A stretch of DNA of 64,000 nucleotides from Kribbella steppae (GTDB taxonomy: Bacteria > Actinomycetota > Actinomycetes > Propionibacteriales > Kribbellaceae), in assembly GCF_004342025.1 (NCBI RefSeq), contig NZ_SLWN01000003.1:248001-312000 (forward strand), given 5' to 3'. Below the pieces are notes generated by a model. The model was not told the DNA's origin and made no database searches. It worked only from the letters and a program-made list of their open reading frames with translations. The first letter of the stretch is position 1; every line of letters begins with the position of its first letter. Positions 16,976 to 25,503 of this stretch are shown in pieces. The position numbers and the translations under genes are program-made.

Positions 16976-18175
16976 CTACTTCACCAGGTCGGCGGGGGCG
17001 GCGTAGGTGTTGCAGGCCTTGTTTTCGGAGATGTTGAAGCCGTTCTGGATCCAGAAGCCCTGGCTGGTGGCGAGGCCGTGGGTTCGTTCTTCTGGTGGGG
17101 TGTTGGCGGATTCGCCGAAGCTGTTGCTGGACTGTTCTTTGAACTCGTTCATGCGGTCGGTCAGCGGGTAGGTCTCGGCGACCGCTTTGCTGAAGACGCC
17201 GGCGAAGCAGGAGGCTTGGAGTTCGTTGCGGCGTGAGTACTCGAGCTTCTTGTCCGGGTGGTCCTGCAGGTACGCCGCTCGCGCGTAGAACAGCCCGGTG
17301 ACGCCCTGGACGTGATGGCCGTACTCGTGCGCGATCGTCATCAGGTAGGCGAGATCCTGCTGCGGTCCGAACGCCTTGTTCATCTGCTGTACGTCGGTGT
17401 ACATCACCTGATTGCCGTAGCAGTAGAACGCCAGCACCCGGCCGGACAGCGGCGCGAAGTTGCCGCACGGTGTCACGACCGGCTTGTCGAAAACGACCAG
17501 GCCCGGGTCCGGCTTCTCCTGGTCGAGGTCCTTGAAGATCGGCCGCCAGGCGTTGTTCAGGCAGGTGAACAGCTTCTGGTAGTACACCTTCTGCGCCGCG
17601 AGACTGCCGGTGCCGAGGTTCGCGGCCTTGCAGTTCTGCTCGGGCAGTGCGCCGCTGCGGTAGATCTCGGCGTTGAGCAGGTAGTCCTCCGCCGAGCCCT
17701 TCTGCGGGTTGGTGCTCGCCGTCGGCACGATCGACGGGCCGGTCACGCGCGGCTCGGCGGTGGTGTTGCCGGCATCACCGCCGGTCAGGATCGCGCCGAT
17801 GACGGCCAGCGACGCACCAAGGAAGATGAGCAGCACGAAGCCGAGCAGGATGAGCCGTGCCGGTCCACCCCGCCGCCGAGGTGGCTGGAACCCGTTGAAC
17901 TGCCCCTGGCCGCCGTAGTACGGCTGACCCCATTGACCTTGGTACGGCGCACCGGGCTGAAACTGACCTGGACCCTGCTGTGGGAACTGGCCGGGGCCGG
18001 GCTGGTACGGACCGCCCTGGAACTGGCCGGGCGGTGCGTATTGGCCGGGTGGTGGCGCGTACTGGCCGGGCGGCGGACCGCCGTACGGGGCTGCCTGAGG
18101 AGGCGGCAGGACGCCGGGCGGTGGACCCACGGGCCGATCCTGTGGACGGATCCCGTGGCCGTACGGGCTGCTCAC
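16976..18175 (-). CDS. Membrane-anchored neutral zinc metallopeptidase, paralogue 1
   Basis: A 399-residue protein of the YpfJ-type putative neutral zinc metallopeptidase family (PF04228). Residues 1-100 are a Pro/Gly/Gln/Tyr-rich low-complexity cytoplasmic tail, 107-131 a membrane segment, and the rest an extracellular domain with H283-E-Y-G-H287, the downstream NELQASCFAG (E318) and the C-terminal CNTY motif. Paired cysteines (PCG...FYC and others) suggest disulphides outside the cell. GTG start at 18175 with AGGAGGG upstream on the minus strand. It is divergent from a DUF2207 gene 76 bp away. Three paralogues lie within 12 kb. Substrate unknown. Confidence 0.9.
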   Translation of the reverse strand: MSSPYGHGIRPQDRPVGPPPGVLPPPQAAPYGGPPPGQYAPPPGQYAPPGQFQGGPYQPGPGQFPQQGPGQFQPGAPYQGQWGQPYYGGQGQFNGFQPPRRRGGPARLILLGFVLLIFLGASLAVIGAILTGGDAGNTTAEPRVTGPSIVPTASTNPQKGSAEDYLLNAEIYRSGALPEQNCKAANLGTGSLAAQKVYYQKLFTCLNNAWRPIFKDLDQEKPDPGLVVFDKPVVTPCGNFAPLSGRVLAFYCYGNQVMYTDVQQMNKAFGPQQDLAYLMTIAHEYGHHVQGVTGLFYARAAYLQDHPDKKLEYSRRNELQASCFAGVFSKAVAETYPLTDRMNEFKEQSSNSFGESANTPPEERTHGLATSQGFWIQNGFNISENKACNTYAAPADLVK

Positions 18176-18239
18176 CGGTGTTGCCCTCCTGCCGCTGGAC
18201 TGGCCTGACTCGGGTTCGCTGGGCGAACCGGCACGAGAC

Positions 18240-18245
18240 TACTCT
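18240..18245 (+). promoter_or_regulatory. -10 element of the first DUF2207 gene (leaderless)
   Basis: TACTCT lies 6 nt before the ATG at 18252 and there is no Shine-Dalgarno sequence. Confidence 0.5.
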
Positions 18246-18251
18246 CGACCC

Positions 18252-19952
18252 ATGTCACTGAAGCGCCGCCTCCTGCCGGCTGCCCTGCTGATGTCCCTGG
18301 CCGTCCCGTTCGTTGCCCTGGGCACATTGCCTGCCCAAGCTGCCGAACAACAGGCCGCCGACGACCAGATCACGGCGTACACCGCCGAGGCGACGCTGAC
18401 CAAGGACGGAGCGCTGCAGGTCAAGGAGACAGTGGACCTGACAGCCGGCGGTACGACGTTCAGCCGGACGCTGGCCACCCGGGTCCGCGCCGACGCCGAG
18501 CGGGACCGGACGTACGACGTCAGCGACGTGTCGGCGACTGTGAACGGCCAGCCGGCGCAGGGGTTCGAGAACGAGAGCATCGACGACGGACGCCGGCTCA
18601 CAATGAACGTGTCCGGTCAGTCGAAGATCGTCTACAGCTACACCGTCGACAACGTCGTGGCCGAGTCCACCGAGGGCCGCGAGGTGAGTTGGCCGATCGT
18701 GCAGGGCTTCGGTACGGGGGTCCCGAAGGCCTCAGTGACTGTGGACGTCCCGTTCGCGACCTGGGTGACCTGCATCTCCGGCCGGGTCGGCTCGAGCATG
18801 CCGTGTACGTCGTCGCAGTTGGCCGAGTCGGCCGCGCTGCAGATCGACCAGAACGGCGTACCGGCAGGTGGTCGGTTGACCTTCCTGGCCGGGTTGAGCG
18901 ACCAGGCGACGGTGCAGCCGAATGCGGAGTTCACGACTCGCTGGAGCCTCGGTCGGGCGTTCACCGCCGACTCGAGCACGCTCGGCCTCGCCGCGCTCGT
19001 GTTCGGCATCGGACTGCTGGGTGCCGTGGCGTTGTGGTTCTTCCGCGGTCGTGACGCGGCCAAGGTAGGTGGCGGTGCGCCGGAGCGGCCGGTGCTGGAC
19101 AGCACGAACGGTCCGCAGTTCGCTGCACCGGACGGCATCCGCCCGGGTCAGGTCGGCACGGTGGTGGACGAGACGGCTGACGTCGTCGACATCACCGCGA
19201 CGTTGCTGGACCTCGCCGTACGGAACTACCTGACCATCGTGGAGCTGCCGCGGCAGAGCCAGTTCGGCAAGCTGGACTGGGAATTGCACCGGCTGAACCA
19301 GGGCGGTCCGGAGCTTCTGCCGTACGAGAAGGCTCTGCTGGACGCCGTGTTCGCGGACGGCGACTCGGTCGTCGTCTCCACGCTCGGCGCGTCCCTGCGG
19401 CCGCGGCTCAACCTGGTGCGCGAGCAGTTGTACGCCGACGTCGTGACGCAAGGGTGGTTCAACAACCGACCGGACTCCGACCGGAACCGCTGGACCACCG
19501 CAGGCCTGGTGTTGCTGGGTGCCGGCGTCGTACTGACGATCGTGCTCGCCATCGTGAGCAAGTACGCCCTGGTGGGCTTCGCGGTCATGCTGGCCGGACT
19601 GGTGCTCGCACTCGTTGGTCAGGTCGCACCGGCTCGCACTGCGCGTGGTGCGGCCGTACTCGGACGTGTGGCGGGCCTGCAGCGGTACCTGCTCGACGAG
19701 ACCTCGGCAGACCTGCCGCAGAGCCATCGGCTCGAGTTCGCGTCGCGGTGCCTCCCGTACGCCGCTGTGCTCGGGCTGACCGAGAAGTGGGCGCTGGAGA
19801 TCGCCGCCACCGATGACGACGACGATCCGGACGCCGGCATCGGCTGGTACTCCGGACCGGACAACTGGCACCTCTCCGACATCGGTGAATCGCTCAGCAA
19901 CTTCGTGACGTCCTTCGGTGGCTCGCTCACCACGGCTCGCCGCCTCTTCTGA
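18252..19952 (+). CDS. DUF2207 membrane protein, paralogue 1
   Basis: A 566-residue predicted membrane protein of the DUF2207 family (PF09972), whose function is unknown. Signal peptide 1-30 (cleavage near AQA-AEQ), an extracellular beta-rich domain to about 240 with a Cys174/Cys185 pair, membrane segment about 244-264, a cytoplasmic region with the conserved DITATLLDLAVRNYLTIVE stretch, then two membrane segments about 414-434 and 438-458 and a cytoplasmic tail ending in aromatic-rich WYSGPDNWHLSDIG. It is divergent from metallopeptidase paralogue 1, and the same pairing recurs with paralogue 3 and the second DUF2207 gene at 23765. That repeated arrangement suggests a functional link between the two families. 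Confidence 0.88.
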   Translation: MSLKRRLLPAALLMSLAVPFVALGTLPAQAAEQQAADDQITAYTAEATLTKDGALQVKETVDLTAGGTTFSRTLATRVRADAERDRTYDVSDVSATVNGQPAQGFENESIDDGRRLTMNVSGQSKIVYSYTVDNVVAESTEGREVSWPIVQGFGTGVPKASVTVDVPFATWVTCISGRVGSSMPCTSSQLAESAALQIDQNGVPAGGRLTFLAGLSDQATVQPNAEFTTRWSLGRAFTADSSTLGLAALVFGIGLLGAVALWFFRGRDAAKVGGGAPERPVLDSTNGPQFAAPDGIRPGQVGTVVDETADVVDITATLLDLAVRNYLTIVELPRQSQFGKLDWELHRLNQGGPELLPYEKALLDAVFADGDSVVVSTLGASLRPRLNLVREQLYADVVTQGWFNNRPDSDRNRWTTAGLVLLGAGVVLTIVLAIVSKYALVGFAVMLAGLVLALVGQVAPARTARGAAVLGRVAGLQRYLLDETSADLPQSHRLEFASRCLPYAAVLGLTEKWALEIAATDDDDDPDAGIGWYSGPDNWHLSDIGESLSNFVTSFGGSLTTARRLF

Positions 19953-19964
19953 GCCAGATACACA

Positions 19965-19997
19965 GAAGCCCGGGTCCAGTGGGCGGACCCGGGCTTC
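19965..19997. terminator. Hairpin terminator between DUF2207 gene 1 and metallopeptidase 2
   Basis: Perfect 13-bp stem GAAGCCCGGGTCC/GGACCCGGGCTTC with a 7-nt loop, followed by GTTGTTGT on the plus strand. It lies between convergent genes and can serve both. Confidence 0.75.
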
Positions 19998-20009
19998 GTT
20001 GTTGTAGTG

Positions 20010-22022
20010 CTAGGCCACTCGGGCCTCGTCCGCGGTGTAGGTGTTGCAGGAGTTGGGCTGCTTGCTGTTGTACCCGGCGATGGACCACTGGTAGTTGCTG
20101 ACCCGGTTGCCGTGGTCGTGTACCCGCGGCCGGGCGTAGTCGTCGCCGGTGTGCGAGATCAGGAACCGCCAGTTGGCCAGCAGCGGGTTGCGCATCGGGG
20201 TGAACGCCGCGTTCGCACCCAGGTACGCCGCACCGAGGCAGGTGGCCTGCAGTTCACGCCGACGGCTCTCGAGCAGCTTCTGGTTCGGCGTCATCTTCTG
20301 CTGCCGGCTGACCGAGGCCGCCAGGATGCCGCTGAGTTTCTGGACGTGGTGACCGTACTCGTGCGCGAACGTGTTCAGCATGATCGCGCGGGCGTACACC
20401 GGGTTGTTCTTGTAGTACCGGTTGTCCACGGTGAACGGGAGATAGATCGTCTCGTTCGCACCGCAGTACGCCGCCCGGACGCTGCGCTGGATGCCACACG
20501 GGGACGACAGCTTGCCGATGTACACGGCCACCTTGGGCGCCCTGAACGGCAGACCGGCCTTCTTCATCGCCAGCAACCAGGTGCGGTTGACGCACGGCAG
20601 CAGGCGGTTGTAGTAGCTCCGCGCGGCGACGACGTTGATCGGCGCGAACGGCGGCTCGGCGCACTTCGACGCCGCGATCGGGCCGACGGTGTACAACTTG
20701 CTCGCGGTGACGATCTCGTCCATAGTCGGCGCGGCCGGCGCGGATGGCGTCTCGGACGCAGGTGACGGGCTCTCCGACGGCGAGTCGGACGGGCTCTCGG
20801 ACGGCTGCACCGACGGGGTGTTGGTCGTCTGCGGGGCGTCGTCGCCGGTGAGGCGGACCAGGAGCGTGACACCGGAGCCGACGACCAGTACGGCGAGCAC
20901 CACGAGACCGATCAGCAGGCCACGCGTCCGCGTCTTCTGCTTGCGTCGCCGACCGCCACCCGGCGGCTGCGGGATCGGGATCGGCGGGTACTGCCACGTC
21001 GGCGCCTGCTGCACCGGCTGGCCCATCGGGCCGATCTGGCCGCCGGAGCCGGGGCCGCTGAAGCCGGCACCGTACCCACCGGCAGCACCACCCTGCTGCC
21101 CGCGCTGGGCTGCGTGCCGAGCGCCGCCCTGCTGCTGGTTCGGCGGCAGCGCGTTGCTCCACGGGGACGGCGCCTGCGGGGCAGGCCAGGACGGTCCCGA
21201 GCCACCCTGCGCTGCCGGACCCTGCGGCGAGGGGCCCCACAGATAGGAGTTCTGTGAGTGCGGACCCGTGCCACCGGCCTGAGCGTCATCGTCTTGCAAG
21301 CGCGGTGCTCCGCCATCACGTGGCCCACCAGCCTGCGGACCACTCTGCGGACCGCTCTGGGGCCTGCCGGCTTGCGGACCACCGGCTTGCGGACCACCGG
21401 ACTGGGGACCGCTGGACTGGGGACCACCGGACTGGGGACCGGCCTGCGGTCCACCGGCGTACGGGGGGCCTGCTTGAGGACGGCCGCCCTGTGCCGGCCC
21501 AACGTTCGGTCCACCACCCTGCCGAGGACCGGAACCCTGCTGAGGTGCCTGGCCTTGCTGAGATGCCGGGCCCTGTTGAGGTCCGGTGCCTTGCTGGGGT
21601 CCGCGCTGGGGCGGCTGCGGCGTGCTGCCATAGGCAGGTGCCGACTGCCAAGAACTCACTGGCCCCGGACCGGGCTGGCCAGGACCGGGCTGGTTAGGAC
21701 CAGCCTGGGTGGGACCAGCCTGGCTGGGACCGGGCTGGTTAGGACCGGGCTGTGGGGGGCGGGATTGCTCCGGCCGGGTCTGCCAGGTCGGGTCCTGGTC
21801 GGGGTCTTCGGGTTGACGGTTGGCCCAACCGTCACCGAACCAGTTGTTCGCCGGCCGCTCGTCCTGGGACGCGTTGGGGTCCTGGAACTCGCGCTTGGCG
21901 TCTGTGGCCTCGCTCCACCACGTGGGCGACTGGCCATCCCCGGCAGACTGCTCCGGCGGACCGGCCGGCTGGTCGCCGTCAGCCGGTTCGCGCCCCGGGG
22001 GTGGATTCCAGTTGTCCGACAT
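20010..22022 (-). CDS. Membrane-anchored neutral zinc metallopeptidase, paralogue 2 (long repeat tail)
   Basis: A 670-residue member of the YpfJ-type family, longest of the four in this window. Residues 1-360 are an intracellular low-complexity tail very rich in Gly, Pro and Gln with degenerate 5-residue repeats (GPNQP, GPSQA, GPTQA near 93-120; GPQSG/GPQAG near 190-235). Membrane segment about 368-390, then a Ser/Pro linker (SESPSDSPSESPSP) and the catalytic domain with H554-E-Y-G-H558, RRRELQATC and CNTY. The ATG at 22022 has GAGGAG upstream on the minus strand. Its N-terminus MSDNWNPPPG resembles that of paralogue 3. It is convergent with DUF2207 paralogue 1. Confidence 0.9.
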   Translation of the reverse strand: MSDNWNPPPGREPADGDQPAGPPEQSAGDGQSPTWWSEATDAKREFQDPNASQDERPANNWFGDGWANRQPEDPDQDPTWQTRPEQSRPPQPGPNQPGPSQAGPTQAGPNQPGPGQPGPGPVSSWQSAPAYGSTPQPPQRGPQQGTGPQQGPASQQGQAPQQGSGPRQGGGPNVGPAQGGRPQAGPPYAGGPQAGPQSGGPQSSGPQSGGPQAGGPQAGRPQSGPQSGPQAGGPRDGGAPRLQDDDAQAGGTGPHSQNSYLWGPSPQGPAAQGGSGPSWPAPQAPSPWSNALPPNQQQGGARHAAQRGQQGGAAGGYGAGFSGPGSGGQIGPMGQPVQQAPTWQYPPIPIPQPPGGGRRRKQKTRTRGLLIGLVVLAVLVVGSGVTLLVRLTGDDAPQTTNTPSVQPSESPSDSPSESPSPASETPSAPAAPTMDEIVTASKLYTVGPIAASKCAEPPFAPINVVAARSYYNRLLPCVNRTWLLAMKKAGLPFRAPKVAVYIGKLSSPCGIQRSVRAAYCGANETIYLPFTVDNRYYKNNPVYARAIMLNTFAHEYGHHVQKLSGILAASVSRQQKMTPNQKLLESRRRELQATCLGAAYLGANAAFTPMRNPLLANWRFLISHTGDDYARPRVHDHGNRVSNYQWSIAGYNSKQPNSCNTYTADEARVA
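21339..21760 (-). repeat. Degenerate 15-bp tandem repeats inside metallopeptidase 2
   Basis: At 21667-21760 about six copies of a 15-bp unit (type GGACCGGGCTGGTTA or GGACCAGCCTGGGTG on the plus strand) run in tandem, and a second array with similar Gly-Pro-Gln units covers about 21339-21470. The unit length keeps the reading frame, so copy number can change without frameshift. They encode the Gly/Pro/Gln tail. Confidence 0.75.
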
Positions 22023-22316
22023 CGATACTCCTCACGACCTTCTGGGTGTAGCCGTCAACGTGGTGCATCCGGCGCTGTTCGGGGTGCCGACGCCGCGCCG
22101 GGTCGTGCGTCCCCCCGGACAGACTGCTCGCCCCCGGACATACTTTGCGTGATCCGGACGCACCAGGCTAGCCAGCGCGGCCAGTCTCCGTCTGCAACCC
22201 GGTGCTCCGTGATCGAGACCACTATGACGTTGTGAGCTGCCGCACCCGTTCCCGCGGTACGCCGACCAGCCCACGACCCCATGCGAGCCGGCCGTGGACC
22301 CCCGTCGTACCGAGGC

Positions 22317-23567
22317 CTACTGCACCTTCGCGGAGGACACGGCGAAGGTGTTGCAGACGCTCGGGTTGCGGCCGTTGAAACCGCGCGTCGCCCAGTACCT
22401 GTGGTTCACCCCGTCCCCGTGGTCGTTGTTGTGGTCGGTCCAGTGCAGGATCAGCCACTTCCACTGGAACAGTGACTGGCCGGTGATCGGGTAGCTGCGC
22501 TTGTTCGAGCCGATGAAGATGTCGCCGAAGCAGGACGCCTGCAGCTCCAGCCGCCGGCTGCCCTCCAGCTCGAGCGCCTGGCTCGGGGCCTCGTAGCGGA
22601 TCCGGTGGTTGGCCGCGAGGATGCCGGTCAGGTTCTGGACGTGGTGGCCGTACTCGTGCGCGAACTGGTGCAGCATCCACATCCGCGCCCACACCTTCTG
22701 GTACTCCTGCGGGTAGCGGTTGTAGTTGCCGATGTCCTCTGTGAGGTTCATGTAGATGGTTTCGTTGGTGCCGCAGTAGAACGGCGGACCGGAGTCGTTG
22801 CCGGTCCCGCACGGTGTCGTGACGGTCCCGCTGAACGGCTGCACGGTCGGCGGCCGGAACCGGGCGCCGGACTTGGCCACCAGTGCGGGCCAGGACTTGT
22901 TCAGGCACTTGAGCAGGTTGGCGTAGTTGGCCCGCGCGCCCGACACGTTCGACGGGCGGGACCTGGACTCCTTGCAACTGACCGCCTTCATCGCTCCGGC
23001 CTTGTACAGCTTGTTGCGCAGCACCAGGTCGGTGTCGGTCGGCCCGGGCTTGGGCTTCGGCGTGGACGTCGTCCGCGGTGCGGTCGGCTTGGTCGCGGTC
23101 GGCCGGGTCGTGGTCCTGGTCGGCTGACTCGTCGCGACCGACGGCGACGCAGACGGCCCGTACGTCGGGGTGTAGCTGGAGGAGGAGTAAGACGGGCCGG
23201 CGTACGAGTCGTTGTCCTTCAAGGCCTTCGACACACCGAAGAGCCCGACCCCGCCGAGCACAACCACCCCGAGCACCACGAGGACGGCCTTGCCGCCGCC
23301 ACCTTTCTTCCGCGGCGGCTGCCCACCAGAAGGTCCGCCAGGCGGAGCACCCCAGCCGAACTGCGGCCCGCCAGGCCCGCCAGGTCCGCCCGACCCTCCG
23401 CCGTACGGCGGCATCCCCTGGTACGGCGCTGACGGCGGCGGACCGCCGTACTGCGGACCAGGCTGCCACTGCGGCGCACCATAAGACGGTGGCTGCCCAC
23501 CGTGAGGCGCACCGTAGGGAGGCTGTGGTTGCGGCCCGGGCGGCGGGCCCCACTGGTTGCCAGACAC
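22317..23567 (-). CDS. Membrane-anchored neutral zinc metallopeptidase, paralogue 3
   Basis: A 416-residue YpfJ-type family member. It has a Gly/Pro/Tyr-rich cytoplasmic tail (1-90), a KKGGGGKAV membrane-entry motif and membrane segment about 93-113, a Thr/Pro-rich linker (TRTTTRPTATKPTAP), then the extracellular catalytic domain with H304-E-Y-G-H308, RRLELQASC and CNTF. The frame is open to an ATG at 23600. The GTG at 23567 is preferred because the protein then starts VSGNQWGPPPG, like paralogue 2, and TAGCGT lies 7 nt upstream. It follows paralogue 2 in the same direction and is divergent from the second DUF2207 gene. Confidence 0.88.
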   Translation of the reverse strand: MSGNQWGPPPGPQPQPPYGAPHGGQPPSYGAPQWQPGPQYGGPPPSAPYQGMPPYGGGSGGPGGPGGPQFGWGAPPGGPSGGQPPRKKGGGGKAVLVVLGVVVLGGVGLFGVSKALKDNDSYAGPSYSSSSYTPTYGPSASPSVATSQPTRTTTRPTATKPTAPRTTSTPKPKPGPTDTDLVLRNKLYKAGAMKAVSCKESRSRPSNVSGARANYANLLKCLNKSWPALVAKSGARFRPPTVQPFSGTVTTPCGTGNDSGPPFYCGTNETIYMNLTEDIGNYNRYPQEYQKVWARMWMLHQFAHEYGHHVQNLTGILAANHRIRYEAPSQALELEGSRRLELQASCFGDIFIGSNKRSYPITGQSLFQWKWLILHWTDHNNDHGDGVNHRYWATRGFNGRNPSVCNTFAVSSAKVQ

Positions 23568-23574
23568 CCGGCAG

Positions 23575-23580
23575 ACGCTA
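23575..23580 (-). promoter_or_regulatory. -10 element of metallopeptidase 3 (leaderless)
   Basis: On the minus strand TAGCGT lies 7 nt before the GTG at 23567, with no Shine-Dalgarno sequence. This sets the start of paralogue 3. Confidence 0.5.
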
Positions 23581-23764
23581 TCCGAGCCCAGGCTCACCAA
23601 CAGTTGCCCAGCTCAACAGACGGACTCAGCAGATACGACACATCCCGCTCTGGGTGGCTGACACCTGCCGGACGCCGGCCGAGCGAGGGATCGCGTTGCA
23701 TGAAACACCCGTCACGATAGGGTGCCCGAGTCAACTGACCCTCTCTTTACGGTGTGATTGGGCG

Positions 23765-25444
23765 ATGCGTCTACGTCTGCTCGGGCTAACCCTGTGTGCC
23801 CTCGGTCTTTCGGCCCTGACCGGCGTCCCGGCCGGTGCGACCGATTCCCACGGTGCGGCCGACCCGGTCGTGACCAATTTCGACAGTCAGATCCGGGTCG
23901 AACGCGACGGCTTGCTGAAGGTCTCCGAAACCTGGAAGCTCAGCAACGTGACCGGGACCTTCACCCGGTTCGTGGTCACCCGCGATCACCTGCCCGACGA
24001 CATCGACCACGTGCAGGAGCTCCAGGATCTGAAGGTCACGGCCGGCGGCCAGGAGAAGAAGACCGAGATCAGCAAGAGCGGTGACGTCACCTCGGTCGCG
24101 GTCGCGGACGTCAGCGGTGCCACCCAGCTGGACTTCACCTACACGGTGAAGGGCGCGGTCGCGAAGACGCTGAACGGCACCGAGGTGCGGTTCGCCCCGC
24201 TGACCGGGATCAACCTGACCGTCCAGCAGGCGAACATCGTCTTCAGTACGCCGGAGGTCACCCACGTCTCCTGCTTCGCCGGCGCGGTCGACAGCAACAG
24301 CCCGTGCTCGCTGGCGCAGATGGGTGAGACGGCCGGGCCGACGTTCCAGCAGCAGGGCCTGCCACCGGGGAACACGGTCCGGATGACGGTCGGCTTCCCC
24401 GAGGGCGAGATCGCCGCGAACTCGATCGTCGAGTACCGCAAGACGCTCAAGCGGGCGTTCTCCACCGACACCGCACAGCTGCTCACCGCGCTCGCCGTCC
24501 TGTTGCTCGGCGCGATCGGTCTGCTGCTGCTCTACCGGGTCCGCGGCCGCGACCGGGTCGACCCGCGACGCGTCGTACCGGCGTCGCTGTTCAGCCTCGG
24601 CAACGACACCCGGATCGACTTCACCCCGCCGTCCGACCTGCGCCCCGGTGAGGTCGGCACCCTGATCGACGAGCGGATCGACCCGGTCGACGTGACCGCC
24701 ACCATCATCGATCTGGCCGTCCGCGGGCACCTCACGATCATCGAGCAGGAGCACGACTCCGAGTACGCGCGGCCGGACTGGGAGCTGCGCCGGGTCGCGA
24801 ACGCACCGTCGGAGGAGCTGCAGCGCTACGAGAACGTCCTGATCCGGGCGATCTTCGGCGACTCCGACTCGGTGCTGGTCTCCGAGCTCGGCCGCCAGGT
24901 CCGGGCGAACCTCGGCCAGGTCCAGGACGCCCTGTACGACGGTGTGGTCAAGCGCGGCTGGTTCACCGAGCGCCCCGACCGGACGAGGTCGCTGTGGGCA
25001 ACAATTGGCATCGCCGTCACCGTGCTGGGTGTCGCGCTGACCATCGCACTCGCACTGTTGACGACCTGGGGCCTGCTCGGGCTGGCGGTCACCGCCGTCG
25101 GTGTCGGCCTGATCGTGGTCGGCCGCTACATGCCGGCCAAGGCTCCGGCTGCCGGCCGGGTGCTCGGCCAGGTCGCCGCGATCCGGGGCGAGCTGCTCGA
25201 GATGGACGTCAGCGAACTGCCGTCGGACCAGCACGCGGAGCTGTGCTCGCGCGCCCTCCCGTACGCCGTCGTCCTCGGCGGCTCGGAGCGCTGGATCGAC
25301 GCTCTGGTCGCGACCGACGACGACGTCGACGAGGACGAGGGCTTCCCGTGGTACCGCGGCCCGCGCGGCTGGCATCTGCAGTACCTGCCGGACTCGCTCC
25401 GCAACCTCACCACCAACCTCACGGGTGCGCTCTTCGCCCGCTGA
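23765..25444 (+). CDS. DUF2207 membrane protein, paralogue 2
   Basis: A 559-residue DUF2207-family protein, collinear with the one at 18252: signal peptide about 1-25 (PAGATDSHG), extracellular beta domain, membrane segment around 240-262, the conserved VDVTATIIDLAVRGHLTIIE region, two later membrane segments and an aromatic ending (FPWYRGPRGWHLQYLPDS). The ATG at 23765 starts directly at the signal peptide; the frame upstream to 23078 is the shadow of metallopeptidase 3. A TTTACGGT about 10 nt upstream could be a -10 box. It is divergent from metallopeptidase 3, repeating the arrangement at 16.9-20 kb. Confidence 0.88.
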   Translation: MRLRLLGLTLCALGLSALTGVPAGATDSHGAADPVVTNFDSQIRVERDGLLKVSETWKLSNVTGTFTRFVVTRDHLPDDIDHVQELQDLKVTAGGQEKKTEISKSGDVTSVAVADVSGATQLDFTYTVKGAVAKTLNGTEVRFAPLTGINLTVQQANIVFSTPEVTHVSCFAGAVDSNSPCSLAQMGETAGPTFQQQGLPPGNTVRMTVGFPEGEIAANSIVEYRKTLKRAFSTDTAQLLTALAVLLLGAIGLLLLYRVRGRDRVDPRRVVPASLFSLGNDTRIDFTPPSDLRPGEVGTLIDERIDPVDVTATIIDLAVRGHLTIIEQEHDSEYARPDWELRRVANAPSEELQRYENVLIRAIFGDSDSVLVSELGRQVRANLGQVQDALYDGVVKRGWFTERPDRTRSLWATIGIAVTVLGVALTIALALLTTWGLLGLAVTAVGVGLIVVGRYMPAKAPAAGRVLGQVAAIRGELLEMDVSELPSDQHAELCSRALPYAVVLGGSERWIDALVATDDDVDEDEGFPWYRGPRGWHLQYLPDSLRNLTTNLTGALFAR

Positions 25445-25460
25445 GGCCCGTTGGACAGAG

Positions 25461-25497
25461 CAGCGCCCGCCACACCGCCCCGGTGTGGCGGGCGCTG
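25461..25497. terminator. Strong bidirectional hairpin terminator
   Basis: Perfect 17-bp stem CAGCGCCCGCCACACCG/CGGTGTGGCGGGCGCTG with a 3-nt loop between the convergent DUF2207 gene 2 and C39-like peptidase gene. Confidence 0.8.
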
Positions 25498-25503
25498 TCG
25501 CTT

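Noticed and set aside
20254..22235. Long open frames on both strands across the metallopeptidase 2 region
   Set aside because: They are shadows of the Gly/Pro/Gln repeats, with Arg/Ala-rich low-complexity translations and no start signals.
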